From Nocardioides psychrotolerans (lineage in GTDB: Bacteria > Actinomycetota > Actinomycetes > Propionibacteriales > Nocardioidaceae), in NCBI RefSeq assembly GCF_900113685.1, contig NZ_FOQG01000009.1, positions 1-64,000 on the forward strand: 64,000 bases of DNA, given 5' to 3'. Of the stretch, positions 35,866 to 46,767 are shown piece after piece (positions within the stretch are counted from its first letter, which is position 1; each line of letters starts with the position of its first letter). The notes under the pieces were generated by a model that ran no database searches, was not told the DNA's origin, and saw only the letters and a list, made by a program, of their open reading frames with translations. The position numbers and the translations under genes were made by a program.

Positions 35866-36176
35866 CCGGCCCGACCCTGGACGCGGCACGCAACACGACG
35901 TCACCCAGCCTTCACCCTGCGTTCGGGCGTGTCGTCGCAGATCGGCTCCTGGCGGGCGTACTTTCGGCTCAATGGCGAGTGGGGAAGCTCGCCACATCGG
36001 AGGCCCGTTCGTGATCGCTCACGACCAGCTCGCTGGGATGAGACTGCAGGTGCGAGCCTGCATGTCGTCCCGGCCGGACGGATGCCGGCACTCCGGTGTT
36101 CGGGCGACTCTCCGGTCCATCTGCGTCGACTAGGGCCGGGCGTCGAGTGCGCGTGCGGTCCCCTGAGGGGTGTCCC
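35866..36176. other. Long gap upstream of phoH with clustered hairpins
   Basis: No gene is convincing here. Three short perfect hairpins sit within 90 bases: TGGCGAG/CTCGCCA (35973-35994), CGTGA/TCACG (36010-36023) and TGCAGG/CCTGCA (36045-36062). A weaker one follows near 36071-36087. This could be a structured leader of the phoH message or a small RNA. No known riboswitch consensus was recognised. Confidence 0.4.
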
Positions 36177-37532
36177 GTGGCATCAACGCCCAAGAGTTCC
36201 GAGCAGAAGGCCCGCAAGGGCAAGGTGGCTGCTCCGCTCAACCGCACCTACGTCCTGGACACCAGCGTGCTGCTGGCCGACCCGGCGGCGCTGCGCAGGT
36301 TCGAGGAGCACGAGGTCGTGCTCCCCGTCGTGGTGATCACCGAGCTGGAGGGGAAGCGTCACCACCCCGAGCTCGGATTCTTCGCCCGGGCGGCGCTGCG
36401 GGCGCTCGACGACATGCGGGTCAAGCACGGCCGCCTCGACGAGCCGGTGCCGGTGGGGGAGATGGGTGGGACCCTGCGGGTCGAGCTCAACCACACCGAC
36501 CCCAACGCACTCCCCTCGGGCTTCCGCCTCGGCGACAACGACACCCGCATCCTGGCCGTGGCCCGCAACCTGGCCAATGAGGGCCACGACGTCACGCTGG
36601 TCTCCAAGGACCTGCCGATGCGGATCAAGGCCTCCGCCGTGGGCCTCGACGCCCAGGAGTACCGCGGGGAGGCGATCAACGACTCCGACACCGGCTACTC
36701 CGGGATGGCCGAGCTCGAGGTCGCGGCCGCCGAGCTCGACGAGCTCTACGACGACGGGGTCCTCGACATCGAGGCCGCCCGCAGCCTGCCGTGCCACCAG
36801 GGGTTGGTGCTGCTCTCCGACCGGGGCACGGCGCTGGGTCGGGTCGGTCCCGACAAGCAGGTGCACCTCGTGCGTGGCGACCGTGAGGTCTTCGGCATCC
36901 ACGGCCGCAGCGCCGAGCAGCGGATCGCGCTGGAGATGCTGCTCGACCCCGAGGTCGGCATCGTGTCCCTCGGCGGACGCGCCGGCACCGGCAAGTCGGC
37001 CATGGCGCTGTGCGCGGGCCTCGAGGCGGTGCTCGAGCGTGGCCACCACAAGAAGGTCGTGGTGTTCCGCCCGCTCTTCGCGGTCGGCGGCCAGGAGCTC
37101 GGCTACCTGCCCGGCTCGGAGTCGGAGAAGATGTCGCCGTGGGGCCAGGCGGTCTTCGACACCCTGGGTGCCATGACCTCCAAGGACGTGATCGAGGAGA
37201 TCCTCGACCGCGGCATGCTCGAGGTGCTCCCGCTGACCCACATCCGCGGTCGCTCGCTGCACGACGCGTTCGTGATCGTCGATGAGGCCCAGTCGCTGGA
37301 GCGCAACGTGCTGCTCACCGTGCTCTCGCGCATCGGGGCCAACTCCAAGGTGGTCCTGACCCACGACGTCGCCCAGCGAGACAACCTGCGGGTCGGCCGT
37401 CACGACGGCGTGGTCGCGGTGATCGAGAAGCTCAAGGGCCACCCCCTCTTCGCCCACGTGACCCTGACCCGCTCCGAGCGCTCGCCGATCGCCGCGCTGG
37501 TCACCGAGATGTTGGAGAACGTCACGGTCTGA
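36177..37532 (+). CDS. phoH: PIN domain-PhoH-like ATPase fusion
   Basis: A 451-residue protein. The N-terminal PIN ribonuclease domain starts [11 protein letters not shown] and keeps its acidic residues through about residue 160. The C-terminal PhoH ATPase has Walker A GRAGTGKS near 266-273 and Walker B FVIVDEAQ near 364, followed by a helicase-like [17 protein letters not shown]. Mycobacterial PhoH2 with this layout unwinds and cleaves RNA. The GTG at 36177 has GAGGGG about 6 bases upstream. A strong terminator follows. Confidence 0.9.
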   Translation: MASTPKSSEQKARKGKVAAPLNRTYVLDTSVLLADPAALRRFEEHEVVLPVVVITELEGKRHHPELGFFARAALRALDDMRVKHGRLDEPVPVGEMGGTLRVELNHTDPNALPSGFRLGDNDTRILAVARNLANEGHDVTLVSKDLPMRIKASAVGLDAQEYRGEAINDSDTGYSGMAELEVAAAELDELYDDGVLDIEAARSLPCHQGLVLLSDRGTALGRVGPDKQVHLVRGDREVFGIHGRSAEQRIALEMLLDPEVGIVSLGGRAGTGKSAMALCAGLEAVLERGHHKKVVVFRPLFAVGGQELGYLPGSESEKMSPWGQAVFDTLGAMTSKDVIEEILDRGMLEVLPLTHIRGRSLHDAFVIVDEAQSLERNVLLTVLSRIGANSKVVLTHDVAQRDNLRVGRHDGVVAVIEKLKGHPLFAHVTLTRSERSPIAALVTEMLENVTV

Positions 37533-37540
37533 CTGGTGTC

Positions 37541-37582
37541 CACCGTGCCCCGTGGGTCCGTTGTGACCCGTGGGGCACGGTG
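37541..37582 (+). terminator. 18-base-pair hairpin after phoH
   Basis: CACCGTGCCCCGTGGGTC and GACCCGTGGGGCACGGTG pair over their whole length with two G-U wobbles and a 6-base loop. It starts 8 bases beyond the stop codon. It has no T-tract, which is common in this GC range. Confidence 0.75.
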
Positions 37583-37760
37583 TGGCCCGACTCTCCACAG
37601 ATTTGTCCCCTGGTTCCGTGGTTTGGTTTGCACGTCCCCCAGTGTTCATGCAGGGTAGAGCGAGATCTTTCCGTGACCTTCTGGGCGCGTCGATCGCCCG
37701 TGTCACCGCCAGCACTCCTGCATGACCTGCCCGTGTCGTCTACCTCTGGACTCATCCTCT

Positions 37761-38483
37761 GTGCCGAAGCACGTCAAGCACGTCCCCCAGCACCGCGCTC
37801 GCGTCGAGCGACCCGGCGCGGCCGTCGCGCGAGCGCCTCGCAAGGCGCTGCGCACCACGCTGATCTTGTCCTCGGTGGCCGTCGCGGCCACCGGCGCGAC
37901 CGTCTCGACGGGCCTGCTGACCCAGTCGCCGGCCGTCTCCGCCGGCGCTGACGACCTGTCGGCCGACCTCGCTGCCGCTGCGGTCTCCGCAGCCTCCGCG
38001 ACCCAGGAGGCGACGCGCGACACCACGCAGAGCTCGCTGAGCTCGCTGAGCGAGGAGAGCCTCGAGCAGCGCAGTGCCGAGGTCTCGCGCTCCGACCGGC
38101 GTCGGGAGCTCGACCCCGCCAAGCAAGCCGCGCTCCTCCAGTCCGAGGGCACCACGCTCACCCGCACCGAGGACCTCTCCGACAACGACCCGCGTGACAT
38201 CGGTCGCGCCCTGCTCGCGGAGTTCGGCTTCTCCTCCGACCAGTTCGGCTGCCTCGACTCGCTGTGGACGCGCGAGTCCGGCTGGAACGTCTACGCCGAC
38301 AACCCGAGCTCGTCGGCCTACGGCATCCCGCAGTCGCTGCCGGGCTCCAAGATGGCTTCCGCGGGCGCCGACTGGGCGACCAACCCGGTCACGCAGATCC
38401 AGTGGGGCCTGGGCTACATTGACGATCGCTACGGCAGCCCGTGCGGCGCCTGGGCGCACAGCGAGTCCGTCGGCTGGTACTGA
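37761..38483 (+). CDS. Secreted lytic-transglycosylase-like protein
   Basis: A protein of about 240 residues starting at GTG 37761 (ATG 37722 is possible). A basic N-terminus leads to a hydrophobic export signal (TTLILSSVAVAATGATVSTG). A helical, Ser/Glu-rich linker of about 85 residues precedes the lysozyme-like domain with FGCLDSLWTRESGWN, whose Glu would be catalytic, and SSAYGIPQSLPGSKM. It probably cuts peptidoglycan at the surface. The gene stands alone between two terminators. Confidence 0.8.
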   Translation: MPKHVKHVPQHRARVERPGAAVARAPRKALRTTLILSSVAVAATGATVSTGLLTQSPAVSAGADDLSADLAAAAVSAASATQEATRDTTQSSLSSLSEESLEQRSAEVSRSDRRRELDPAKQAALLQSEGTTLTRTEDLSDNDPRDIGRALLAEFGFSSDQFGCLDSLWTRESGWNVYADNPSSSAYGIPQSLPGSKMASAGADWATNPVTQIQWGLGYIDDRYGSPCGAWAHSESVGWY

Positions 38484-38498
38484 CCCCCCGCGGGGGTC
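38482..38498 (+). terminator. Compact hairpin overlapping the stop codon
   Basis: GACCCCC and GGGGGTC pair around CGC, beginning within the TGA of the transglycosylase-like gene. Confidence 0.5.
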
Positions 38499-38572
38499 TC
38501 CCGCGCCGGCCATCGTCAACGGTTGCAGTGGGCGCTGCCCCGAGGGGCGACGAGCAGGGAGGAGCCTGGGAC

Positions 38573-39913
38573 GTGGGGCGGATCTGGGACGCGATCATGC
38601 ACCCTGCCCGCATCGTCCCTGCTGCGTTCTTCGTGGCCGTCGTGGTGGGCACCGTCCTGCTCTCACTGCCCTACTCGACGCCCGGCCCGACCCGTCCACC
38701 CGTGCTGACGGCGGCGTTCACGACGGTCTCCGCGGTCTGCGTCACCGGACTCACCAACGTCGACACTGCGACGTACTGGTCGCCGTTCGGGCAGGCCGTC
38801 ATCATGGGCCTGATCCAGGTCGGCGGATTCGGCATCATGACGCTCGCGACGCTGCTCGGGATGCTGGTGGGGGGCAAGCTGCGCCTCAAGTCCTCGCTCA
38901 TCGCCCAGGCGGAGACACACACCCTCAACATCGGCGACGTGCGCCACGTCATCCGGCGCGTGGCCATCACCGTCCTGGCGTTCGAGACCGTGTTCGCGGC
39001 CGTCCTCACGATCCGCTTCCGGATCGCCTATGACGAGTCGTGGGGGCAGGCCCTGTGGCACGGCACGTTCCACTCGGTCTCGGCCTTCAACAACGCCGGG
39101 TTCGCCCTCTACAGCGACAACCTGATCGGTTTCGTCGATGACGCCTGGATCATGTTCCCGATCTGCGTCGCGATCATCGCGGGTGGCATCGGGTTCCCGG
39201 TCCTCTTCGAGGTGCGGCGCCGCTGGCGCACCCCCAGCACCTGGTCGGTCCACACCCGCCTCACCGTCTATGGGTCACTGCTCCTGCTGCTGGTCGGCAT
39301 CCTCGGGTTCCTCGCCCTGGAGTGGTCCAACGACGCGACCATCGGCCCCCTCGGGACGTGGGGCAAGGTCGTGTCGGGTGTCACGGGCGGAGTGGTGCCC
39401 CGCACCGCGGGGTTCAACAGCATCGACTACGGGCAGATCACGCCCGAGACCATGGCGATCACCTACGTCCTCATGTTCATCGGCGGCGGGTCGGCCGGCA
39501 CCGCGGGTGGCATCAAGGTCACCACGTTCTTCCTGCTCGCCTACGTGATCTGGTCCGAGATCCGGGGCGAGCGCGACACCAACATCAGCCACCGCCGCAT
39601 CGCCGGCTCCACCCTGCGCCAGGCCCTGACCGTGGTCCTGCTCGCCATCGCTGCCATCGGGATGGGCACGATGACCATCCTGCTCGCCACCGACTACGCC
39701 CTCGACATCGTCCTCTTCGAGACGATCTCGGCCTTCGCTACCGTCGGTCTCTCGACCGGCATCACGCCCGACCTGCCGCCGGCGGCAGAGCTCACCCTCA
39801 TGGCCTTGATGTTCGTCGGCCGCGTCGGCACCATCACGGTCGGCACCGCGCTCGCCTTCAAGTCCCGCCGCCGCCATTACCACCTACCCGAGGAGCGCCC
39901 CATTGTTGGCTAG
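38573..39913 (+). CDS. TrkH/KtrB-type potassium uptake channel subunit
   Basis: A 446-residue membrane protein with the four pore-loop repeats of the superfamily, seen as VSAVCVTGL, FHSVSAFNNAGF, PRTAGFNS and ISAFATVGLS. Each has the Gly of the K+ filter. It has about ten helices. The GTG at 38573 follows GGGAGGAG; the exact start is uncertain because the frame is open upstream. The regulatory subunit gene overlaps its end by 11 bases. Confidence 0.88.
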   Translation: MGRIWDAIMHPARIVPAAFFVAVVVGTVLLSLPYSTPGPTRPPVLTAAFTTVSAVCVTGLTNVDTATYWSPFGQAVIMGLIQVGGFGIMTLATLLGMLVGGKLRLKSSLIAQAETHTLNIGDVRHVIRRVAITVLAFETVFAAVLTIRFRIAYDESWGQALWHGTFHSVSAFNNAGFALYSDNLIGFVDDAWIMFPICVAIIAGGIGFPVLFEVRRRWRTPSTWSVHTRLTVYGSLLLLLVGILGFLALEWSNDATIGPLGTWGKVVSGVTGGVVPRTAGFNSIDYGQITPETMAITYVLMFIGGGSAGTAGGIKVTTFFLLAYVIWSEIRGERDTNISHRRIAGSTLRQALTVVLLAIAAIGMGTMTILLATDYALDIVLFETISAFATVGLSTGITPDLPPAAELTLMALMFVGRVGTITVGTALAFKSRRRHYHLPEERPIVG

Positions 39914-40574
39914 AAGGAAGTCCGACACCGTGTCGGTGGTCGTCATCGGACTCGGGCGGTTCGGTGCCGCGGTTGCCGAGTCGTTGGTCAACCTGGGCCA
40001 GGAGGTCCTGGCCATCGATGAGGACGCCGAGCTCGTCGAACGATGGGCCGACGAGCTCACGCACGTGGTCCAGGCCGACACCACGGACGACGAGGCGCTG
40101 CGTCAGCTCGGCGTCGCGCACTTCGACCGCGCGGTCGTCGCGATCGGGTCCGACATCGAGGCCAGCGTCCTGACCGTCCTGGCCCTCGCCGAGGCCGGTG
40201 TCCCGGACATCTGGGCCAAGGCCATCACCCGCAAGCACGGCCAGATCCTCGAGCGCGTCGGAGCACACCACGTCGTCTACCCCGAGCGCTCCATGGGAGA
40301 GCGGGTGGCCCACATGCTCACCGGCGGGATGATCGACTACATCGAGTTCGACGACGCGTTCTCCATCGCTCGCGCGCACGCGCCTGCGGAGACGTGGGAC
40401 AAGACGCTCGCGGAGTCGGCACTCCGCAGCCGTCACGGCGTCACGATCGTCGGCACCAAGCGACTCGGCGAGGACTTCACCTACGCCCGCCCCGAGACCC
40501 GGGTGGAGCGCCACGACCAGCTCATCGTCTCCGGCCCGACCGACAAGGTCGAGCGGTTCTGCACCCTGCGCTGA
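39903..40574 (+). CDS. TrkA/KtrA-type potassium uptake regulatory subunit
   Basis: A 223-residue cytoplasmic protein. The RCK-N domain has the nucleotide-binding GLGRFG (16-21) and IDED at the end of the second strand; an RCK-C domain fills the last 80 residues. It binds NAD(H) or ATP and gates the membrane subunit. The TTG start at 39903 lies inside the preceding gene, so translation is coupled. It ends one base before the convergent methyltransferase stop. Confidence 0.9.
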   Translation: MLARRKSDTVSVVVIGLGRFGAAVAESLVNLGQEVLAIDEDAELVERWADELTHVVQADTTDDEALRQLGVAHFDRAVVAIGSDIEASVLTVLALAEAGVPDIWAKAITRKHGQILERVGAHHVVYPERSMGERVAHMLTGGMIDYIEFDDAFSIARAHAPAETWDKTLAESALRSRHGVTIVGTKRLGEDFTYARPETRVERHDQLIVSGPTDKVERFCTLR

Positions 40575-41183
40575 TCAGCCCGGCGCCCAGCGGCTCACGA
40601 GCAGGTAGCGCTCGTCGGTGATCGGCCTGCCCCAGAAGACGGCCTCGGGCAGCAGCCGCACCTCGACATGATCGCGCTGGGCGCCCACGAGCGCAGCACA
40701 GTCGTCGGCGCTGATGCCGCCCCCGGTGTGCCACCGTCCTTCGACGAGCACCAAGCGGCCTCCCGGTCGCAGCAGGGCGATCCAGCGGCGTAGGGCCTCG
40801 GCCGGGTCGGGCATCGCCCACAGGACGTGGCGCACGAGCACCACGTCGGCCGACGCGTCGGCGTACGGCGGGTCCCCGGCGTCGGCGACGACGACCTCCA
40901 CGTCGAGCCCCGCCGCGGCGTGCTTGGCGCGGGCGGCCTCGACCATCGCGGGGGAGTAGTCGAGCCCGCGGACCCGGTGGTGGTCCTGCGCGAGCAGCGC
41001 CGACAGCGTGCCGGTGCCGCAGCCGAGGTCGACGACGTCGCTCGGCCTCGCGGGGAGGTGCTCGCGCATGAGGTCTCGCCAGGCCTCTCGCGTGACGGGG
41101 TCGGCCAGCCCGTGGTCGGGCTCCTGGTCGAAGCAGGCAGCCTCGGCGTCCCAGAACGCGCGGGCCTCCTCTGCGGCGCTCAC
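40575..41183 (-). CDS. SAM-dependent methyltransferase 2 of the fumC operon
   Basis: A 202-residue class I methyltransferase. It has DLGCGTGTLS as motif I, GLDYSP as the second strand, VVADAGDPPYADASAD and LLRPGGRLVLVEG. The substrate is unknown; both small metabolites and ubiquinone-like acceptors are possible. It overlaps the end of the upstream methyltransferase gene by 4 bases, so the two are made together. They are not close copies. Confidence 0.85.
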   Translation of the reverse strand: MSAAEEARAFWDAEAACFDQEPDHGLADPVTREAWRDLMREHLPARPSDVVDLGCGTGTLSALLAQDHHRVRGLDYSPAMVEAARAKHAAAGLDVEVVVADAGDPPYADASADVVLVRHVLWAMPDPAEALRRWIALLRPGGRLVLVEGRWHTGGGISADDCAALVGAQRDHVEVRLLPEAVFWGRPITDERYLLVSRWAPG

Positions 41184-41893
41184 CGGGCGACGAAGACGGT
41201 GACGTGGCCGGCGTACTCGCGGGAGCCGTCGAACGGTGGGAGGTCCCAGTCGACCGGTTCCTGCGAGGAGTGCAGGTAGGCCACGGCGGCGGCGTGGTCG
41301 GGGAAGACCGCCCGGGTGCGCAGGTCGTCGCGTCGCAGGTCGCCGAAGTGGCGGGAGAGCGCGTCCGCACCGTTCTCGCTGCTGAAGTGGGTGATGGCCG
41401 GCGGCCCACCGGCGGACCGGCGGAGCTCACCGACGTGCTCGTCGCCGTTGGTGACCGCCACGAACGTGCCGCCCGGTCGCAGGACGCGGCGGACCTCGGC
41501 GAGGCCCTGGTGCAGGTCGGGCACGTGGTAGAGCATCCACATCGCCGCGACCACGTCGAAGGAGTCATCGGGGAAGGGCAGCGACTGGGTGTCGGCGACG
41601 TGTGCGGTGACTCCTCGTGCAGCGGTCAGCTCCACCAGACGCTCCGACTGGTCGATGGCCACCAGGTCGAGGCCGGGGATCCGGGCTGCGACGCGCTCGG
41701 CGAACGCACCGGTCCCGCAGCCGACCTCGAGGGCGCGCGAGGGCGCGGCCGCGACGATCGCCTCGAGGGCGACGGTGGACGGGTCGCGACCATCCGCGGC
41801 CGGCTGCCAGACCGACAGCCGGGTCTGCAGGTTGCCCTCGTCGGCGTACTGGCGACGGACGGTCGTGGGGTCGTGGATCTCGTGGCTCGTCAC
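41180..41893 (-). CDS. SAM-dependent methyltransferase 1 of the fumC operon
   Basis: A 237-residue methyltransferase starting at GTG 41893. It has [11 protein letters not shown] as motif [21 protein letters not shown] and [15 protein letters not shown]. The GTGA overlap with the fumC stop (41890-41893) couples its translation to fumC. The substrate is unknown. Confidence 0.85.
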   Translation of the reverse strand: MTSHEIHDPTTVRRQYADEGNLQTRLSVWQPAADGRDPSTVALEAIVAAAPSRALEVGCGTGAFAERVAARIPGLDLVAIDQSERLVELTAARGVTAHVADTQSLPFPDDSFDVVAAMWMLYHVPDLHQGLAEVRRVLRPGGTFVAVTNGDEHVGELRRSAGGPPAITHFSSENGADALSRHFGDLRRDDLRTRAVFPDHAAAVAYLHSSQEPVDWDLPPFDGSREYAGHVTVFVAR

Positions 41894-43284
41894 GGGTGGG
41901 TCATCCCCGCGAGGTCGAGTGCGGCATCGAGCTGGGCCTCGGTGAGGTCGCCGCGCTCGACGTGTCCCAGGGCTATCACGGTCTCGCGGATCGTCGCGCC
42001 CTCGGCCAGCGCCACCTTGGCGATGGCGGCGGCGGCCTCGTAGCCGACGTACTTGTTGAGCGGCGTGACCACCGACGGCGACGAGGCGGCGTAGCGGCGC
42101 ATGCGCTCCGCGTCGGCGGTGATGCCGTCGACGCAGCGCTGGGCCAGCAGCGTCATCGAGGTCGACAGGATCCGGATCGACTCCAACAGGTTGCGGGCCA
42201 TCACCGGCATCGCGACATTGAGCTCGAAGCTGCCGCTCGCGCCGGCGATGGTCAGCACCGTGTCGTTGCCGATGACCTGGGCGCACACCATCAGCGTCGC
42301 CTCGGGCAGCACCGGGTTGACCTTGCCGGGCATGATGCTCGATCCCGGCTGGAGGTCGGGCAGGTGGATCTCCGCGAGGCCGGTGGTCGGGCCCGAGGAC
42401 ATCCAGCGCAGGTCGTTGCAGATCTTGGTCAGGCCGACCGCGATCGTGCGCAGGACGCCGCTGAGCTCGACCAGCGAGTCGCGGGTGCCTTGCGCCTCGA
42501 AGTGGTCGCGGGCCTCGGTGAAGGTCTCGCCGGTCAGCTCGTTGAGCTCGCCGATCGCTCCCGCGGCGAAGCCGGCGGGGGTGTTGATCCCCGTGCCGAC
42601 GGCGGTGCCGCCGAGCGGCAGCTCACGGACGCGCGGCAGCACCGACTCGAGGCGCTCGGTGCCGTAGCGGACGGTCGCGGCGTAGCCGCCCATCTCCTGG
42701 CCGAGCATCACCGGTGTGGCATCCATCAGGTGCGTGCGCCCGGACTTCACCAGGCCGGCGAACTCCTCGGCCTTGGCGTCGAGGCTCCCTTCGAGCACGC
42801 CGAGTGCCGGCAGCAGGTCGCCCACCACGGCCCGGGTGACTGCGACGTGGATGGCGGTGGGGAAGGTGTCGTTGCTGGACTGGCTGGCGTTGACGTGGTC
42901 GTTGGGATGGACCTCGACGCCGGCGCGGGCCGCCAGTGAGGCGATGACCTCGTTGGCGTTCATGTTGGAGCTGGTGCCCGAACCGGTCTGGAAGACGTCG
43001 ATCGGGAAGTGCTCGTCGTGCTCGCCGTCGGCGACCTCCGCAGCGGCCGCCCGGATCGCGCCGGCCTGCTCGGCCGTGAGGACGTCCAGGCGCTCGTTGG
43101 TCGCCGCGGCCGCCGCCTTGACCAGGGCCAGCGCCTCGATCATCCGCCGCTCGAGGCGGGTGCCGCTGATCGGGAAGTTCTCGACGGCGCGTTGGGTCTG
43201 GGCCCGCCACAGCGCGTCCCGGGGCACCCGCACCTCACCCATGGAGTCGTGCTCGATCCTGACGTCGTCCGTTGAGTCGCTCAC
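41890..43284 (-). CDS. fumC: Fumarate hydratase, class II
   Basis: A 464-residue enzyme of the fumarase/aspartase superfamily, interconverting fumarate and malate without an iron-sulfur cluster. It has the substrate loop [29 protein letters not shown] and the [14 protein letters not shown] segment. I choose GTG 43284 because TAGCGT lies 7 bases upstream; GTG 43293 is the alternative. A class I fumarase lies 1.6 kb away, so this organism has both kinds. Argininosuccinate lyase and aspartase are excluded by the motif set. Confidence 0.92.
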   Translation of the reverse strand: MSDSTDDVRIEHDSMGEVRVPRDALWRAQTQRAVENFPISGTRLERRMIEALALVKAAAAATNERLDVLTAEQAGAIRAAAAEVADGEHDEHFPIDVFQTGSGTSSNMNANEVIASLAARAGVEVHPNDHVNASQSSNDTFPTAIHVAVTRAVVGDLLPALGVLEGSLDAKAEEFAGLVKSGRTHLMDATPVMLGQEMGGYAATVRYGTERLESVLPRVRELPLGGTAVGTGINTPAGFAAGAIGELNELTGETFTEARDHFEAQGTRDSLVELSGVLRTIAVGLTKICNDLRWMSSGPTTGLAEIHLPDLQPGSSIMPGKVNPVLPEATLMVCAQVIGNDTVLTIAGASGSFELNVAMPVMARNLLESIRILSTSMTLLAQRCVDGITADAERMRRYAASSPSVVTPLNKYVGYEAAAAIAKVALAEGATIRETVIALGHVERGDLTEAQLDAALDLAGMTHP

Positions 43285-43291
43285 CTGAGTC

Positions 43292-43297
43292 ACGCTA
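43292..43297 (-). promoter_or_regulatory. Likely -10 element TAGCGT
   Basis: Leftward; it ends 7 bases before the GTG at 43284 and lies too close to GTG 43293 to serve it. Confidence 0.4.
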
Positions 43298-43394
43298 CCC
43301 AGTCGCGCTCTCGACGATGGCGGGGAGCGTCGGCCACGGTTGGGACACCTATCTCGACCGCCTCGTCGCCGGGCGCCGCTCCACCTCGCGGAGT

Positions 43395-44093
43395 TCAGTC
43401 GCGGACCCGCGCCACGTAGAGCCAGTAGCGCTCCTCACGGCCCTGCAGCAGCACCTCCAGCGGGAGCGCCTCGGCGGAGCCGGCGCCGAAGACGGTGTCC
43501 AGCGCGGCCGCGAGGTCGGGTGCCTCGTCGGCCGACCAGATCGCCAGTGCCCCACCGGGTCGAAGCACGGCTCGGGCGGCGCCGAGCGCCGAGGGTTCGT
43601 AGAGCGCGACGTTGGACTCGTGGACCAGGTAGCCCGGGCCGTTGTCGACGTCGAGGAGCACCAGGTCGTACGTCGCCGGGCGGGCCTCGGCCAGCGCGAC
43701 CGCCACGTCGGCGATGACGACGTGCACCCGCTGGTCGGCCAGCAGGCCCGGACCGTGCCGGATGGTGCCGTCGCGCATCCAGCCGACCAGCGCCTCCTCG
43801 ACCTCGACCACGACACAGAGCTCCACGCGCGGGTCGGCGAGCACCTCGTGCATCGTGAAGCCCAGGCCGAGCCCGCCGACCACGACCGCCCGCGGGTGCT
43901 CGACGAGGGCCAGCGCAGCGCTCGCGAGCGCTCGCTCGGTGCTCACCTCGACGGTGTCCATCACGAACGCGCCGTTGGCCCGCAGCTCCAGCGCCGCCGG
44001 TCCGCCCGCCGCTCGGCGCTCGCGCAGGACCAGCACGCCGCGCTCGGACTCGGCCCGCGCGATCTCGACGTAGTCCAGGGGCCTGGTGTCCAT
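43395..44093 (-). CDS. Spermidine-synthase-like protein
   Basis: A 232-residue protein with the SAM/dcSAM-binding fold. It shows [23 protein letters not shown] and [14 protein letters not shown] in the order found in spermidine synthases. The Asp pair that activates the amine in true spermidine synthases is not clear, so it may be a methyltransferase-like relative. The ATG at 44093 is chosen for size and for GAGACT 6 bases upstream. Confidence 0.7.
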   Translation of the reverse strand: MDTRPLDYVEIARAESERGVLVLRERRAAGGPAALELRANGAFVMDTVEVSTERALASAALALVEHPRAVVVGGLGLGFTMHEVLADPRVELCVVVEVEEALVGWMRDGTIRHGPGLLADQRVHVVIADVAVALAEARPATYDLVLLDVDNGPGYLVHESNVALYEPSALGAARAVLRPGGALAIWSADEAPDLAAALDTVFGAGSAEALPLEVLLQGREERYWLYVARVRD

Positions 44094-44136
44094 GGGGCCA
44101 GTCTCACCCTTGGGCCGAGGAGGGTGGAGCGGGGGC

Positions 44137-44496
44137 TCAGTCGAAGATCTCGCTGAGCCAGCTCTCCTTGCGCTTCTTCTTGTAGTGACCCTGCTGGGCG
44201 TAGCCCCGGTCCTGGCTGCGGTCCCGGTCCTGATCGCGGTCCTGACGCGGCTGCTCGTAGGTGTCGTAGCGGTCGCGGCTGCGGTCGTCACTCCTGCGGT
44301 CGTCGCGGTCGAAGGACTGCTGCGGGGGCACGGCGGCGGGCGCGGGAGGCGGTGGCTGCACGCTGAGTGATCGGTCGATGATCTTGTCGAGCTCGCCGCG
44401 GTCGAGCCACACTCCGCGGCAGGTCGGGCAGTAGTCGATCTCGATGCCACTGCGCTCGCTCATGACGAGCGTCGCCTGGTCGGTGGGGCACTGCAT
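44137..44496 (-). CDS. TFIIB-type zinc-finger protein with charged tail
   Basis: A 119-residue protein. The N-terminal 45 residues have CPTDQ and CPTCRGVWLDRGELD, a zinc-ribbon motif of the zf-TFIIB family. The rest is low complexity: a Pro-rich stretch, then alternating Asp and Arg (DRDQDRDRSQDR), then KKKRKESW. The tail is probably disordered. The function is unknown, and the family name does not imply transcription initiation. GGAGA precedes the ATG. Confidence 0.8.
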   Translation of the reverse strand: MQCPTDQATLVMSERSGIEIDYCPTCRGVWLDRGELDKIIDRSLSVQPPPPAPAAVPPQQSFDRDDRRSDDRSRDRYDTYEQPRQDRDQDRDRSQDRGYAQQGHYKKKRKESWLSEIFD

Positions 44497-44608
44497 GGTG
44501 GTTCTCCTGTCGTCACCAGGACGAACGCCTCGCGACCCGTGGTCGTTCCCCCTCGCTGGGTACCGTCACGATGGACCGCACGACACGACGCCGATCCCAG
44601 GAGCGCCC

Positions 44609-44839
44609 ATGACCTCGACCGAGCAGCCACAGGACCGGAACGACGAGCAGGCCGACGGGGCCGAGCAGGGTGGTGGGCAGGTTTCCGAGGTCGGTGCGAT
44701 GGATCCGGCCGACGCAGACACGCCGATCTCCGACGACCAGTCGGTCGCCGGCTCGCCGAGCGACGAGAGCGGACGCCCCGACGAAGGCCCCACCGGTCCC
44801 GGCTCCGCGCCTGATCACGACCGCGAGCCGCACGGCTGA
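44609..44839 (+). CDS. Small acidic, disordered protein
   Basis: A 76-residue protein rich in Asp, Glu, Gly, Pro and Gln with almost no hydrophobic residues. CAGGAG lies 6-8 bases before the ATG at 44609. The composition is typical of short disordered actinobacterial proteins. The function is unknown. Confidence 0.5.
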   Translation: MTSTEQPQDRNDEQADGAEQGGGQVSEVGAMDPADADTPISDDQSVAGSPSDESGRPDEGPTGPGSAPDHDREPHG

Positions 44840-44896
44840 CCCCGCCTGGCAGCGCGGCCAGGGCCAGCCGCCGATCCAGCCGACCCGGGGAGCGGG

Positions 44897-46612
<1,716 letters not shown>

Positions 46613-46620
46613 GAGGATCA

Positions 46621-46626
46621 AGGGTA
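46621..46626 (-). promoter_or_regulatory. Likely -10 element TACCCT
   Basis: Leftward; it ends 8 bases before the GTG at 46612. Confidence 0.4.
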
Positions 46627-46767
46627 TTCCTGTGCTGCCGCGGCCCCGGCACGAGACCCTCAGCATTCATCCTGCGGACGGCGGAGGGTCGGGACGGAGT
46701 AGCGTCCGGACATACGGTCCCGCGAGGGTCCGCAGGCGCGACCACGCGCCCGTCTTGAGGAGGACTC

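Noticed and set aside
37583..37760. Possible cyclic-di-AMP riboswitch before the transglycosylase-like gene
   Set aside because: Such switches often precede wall hydrolases, but I could not find the conserved core sequences.
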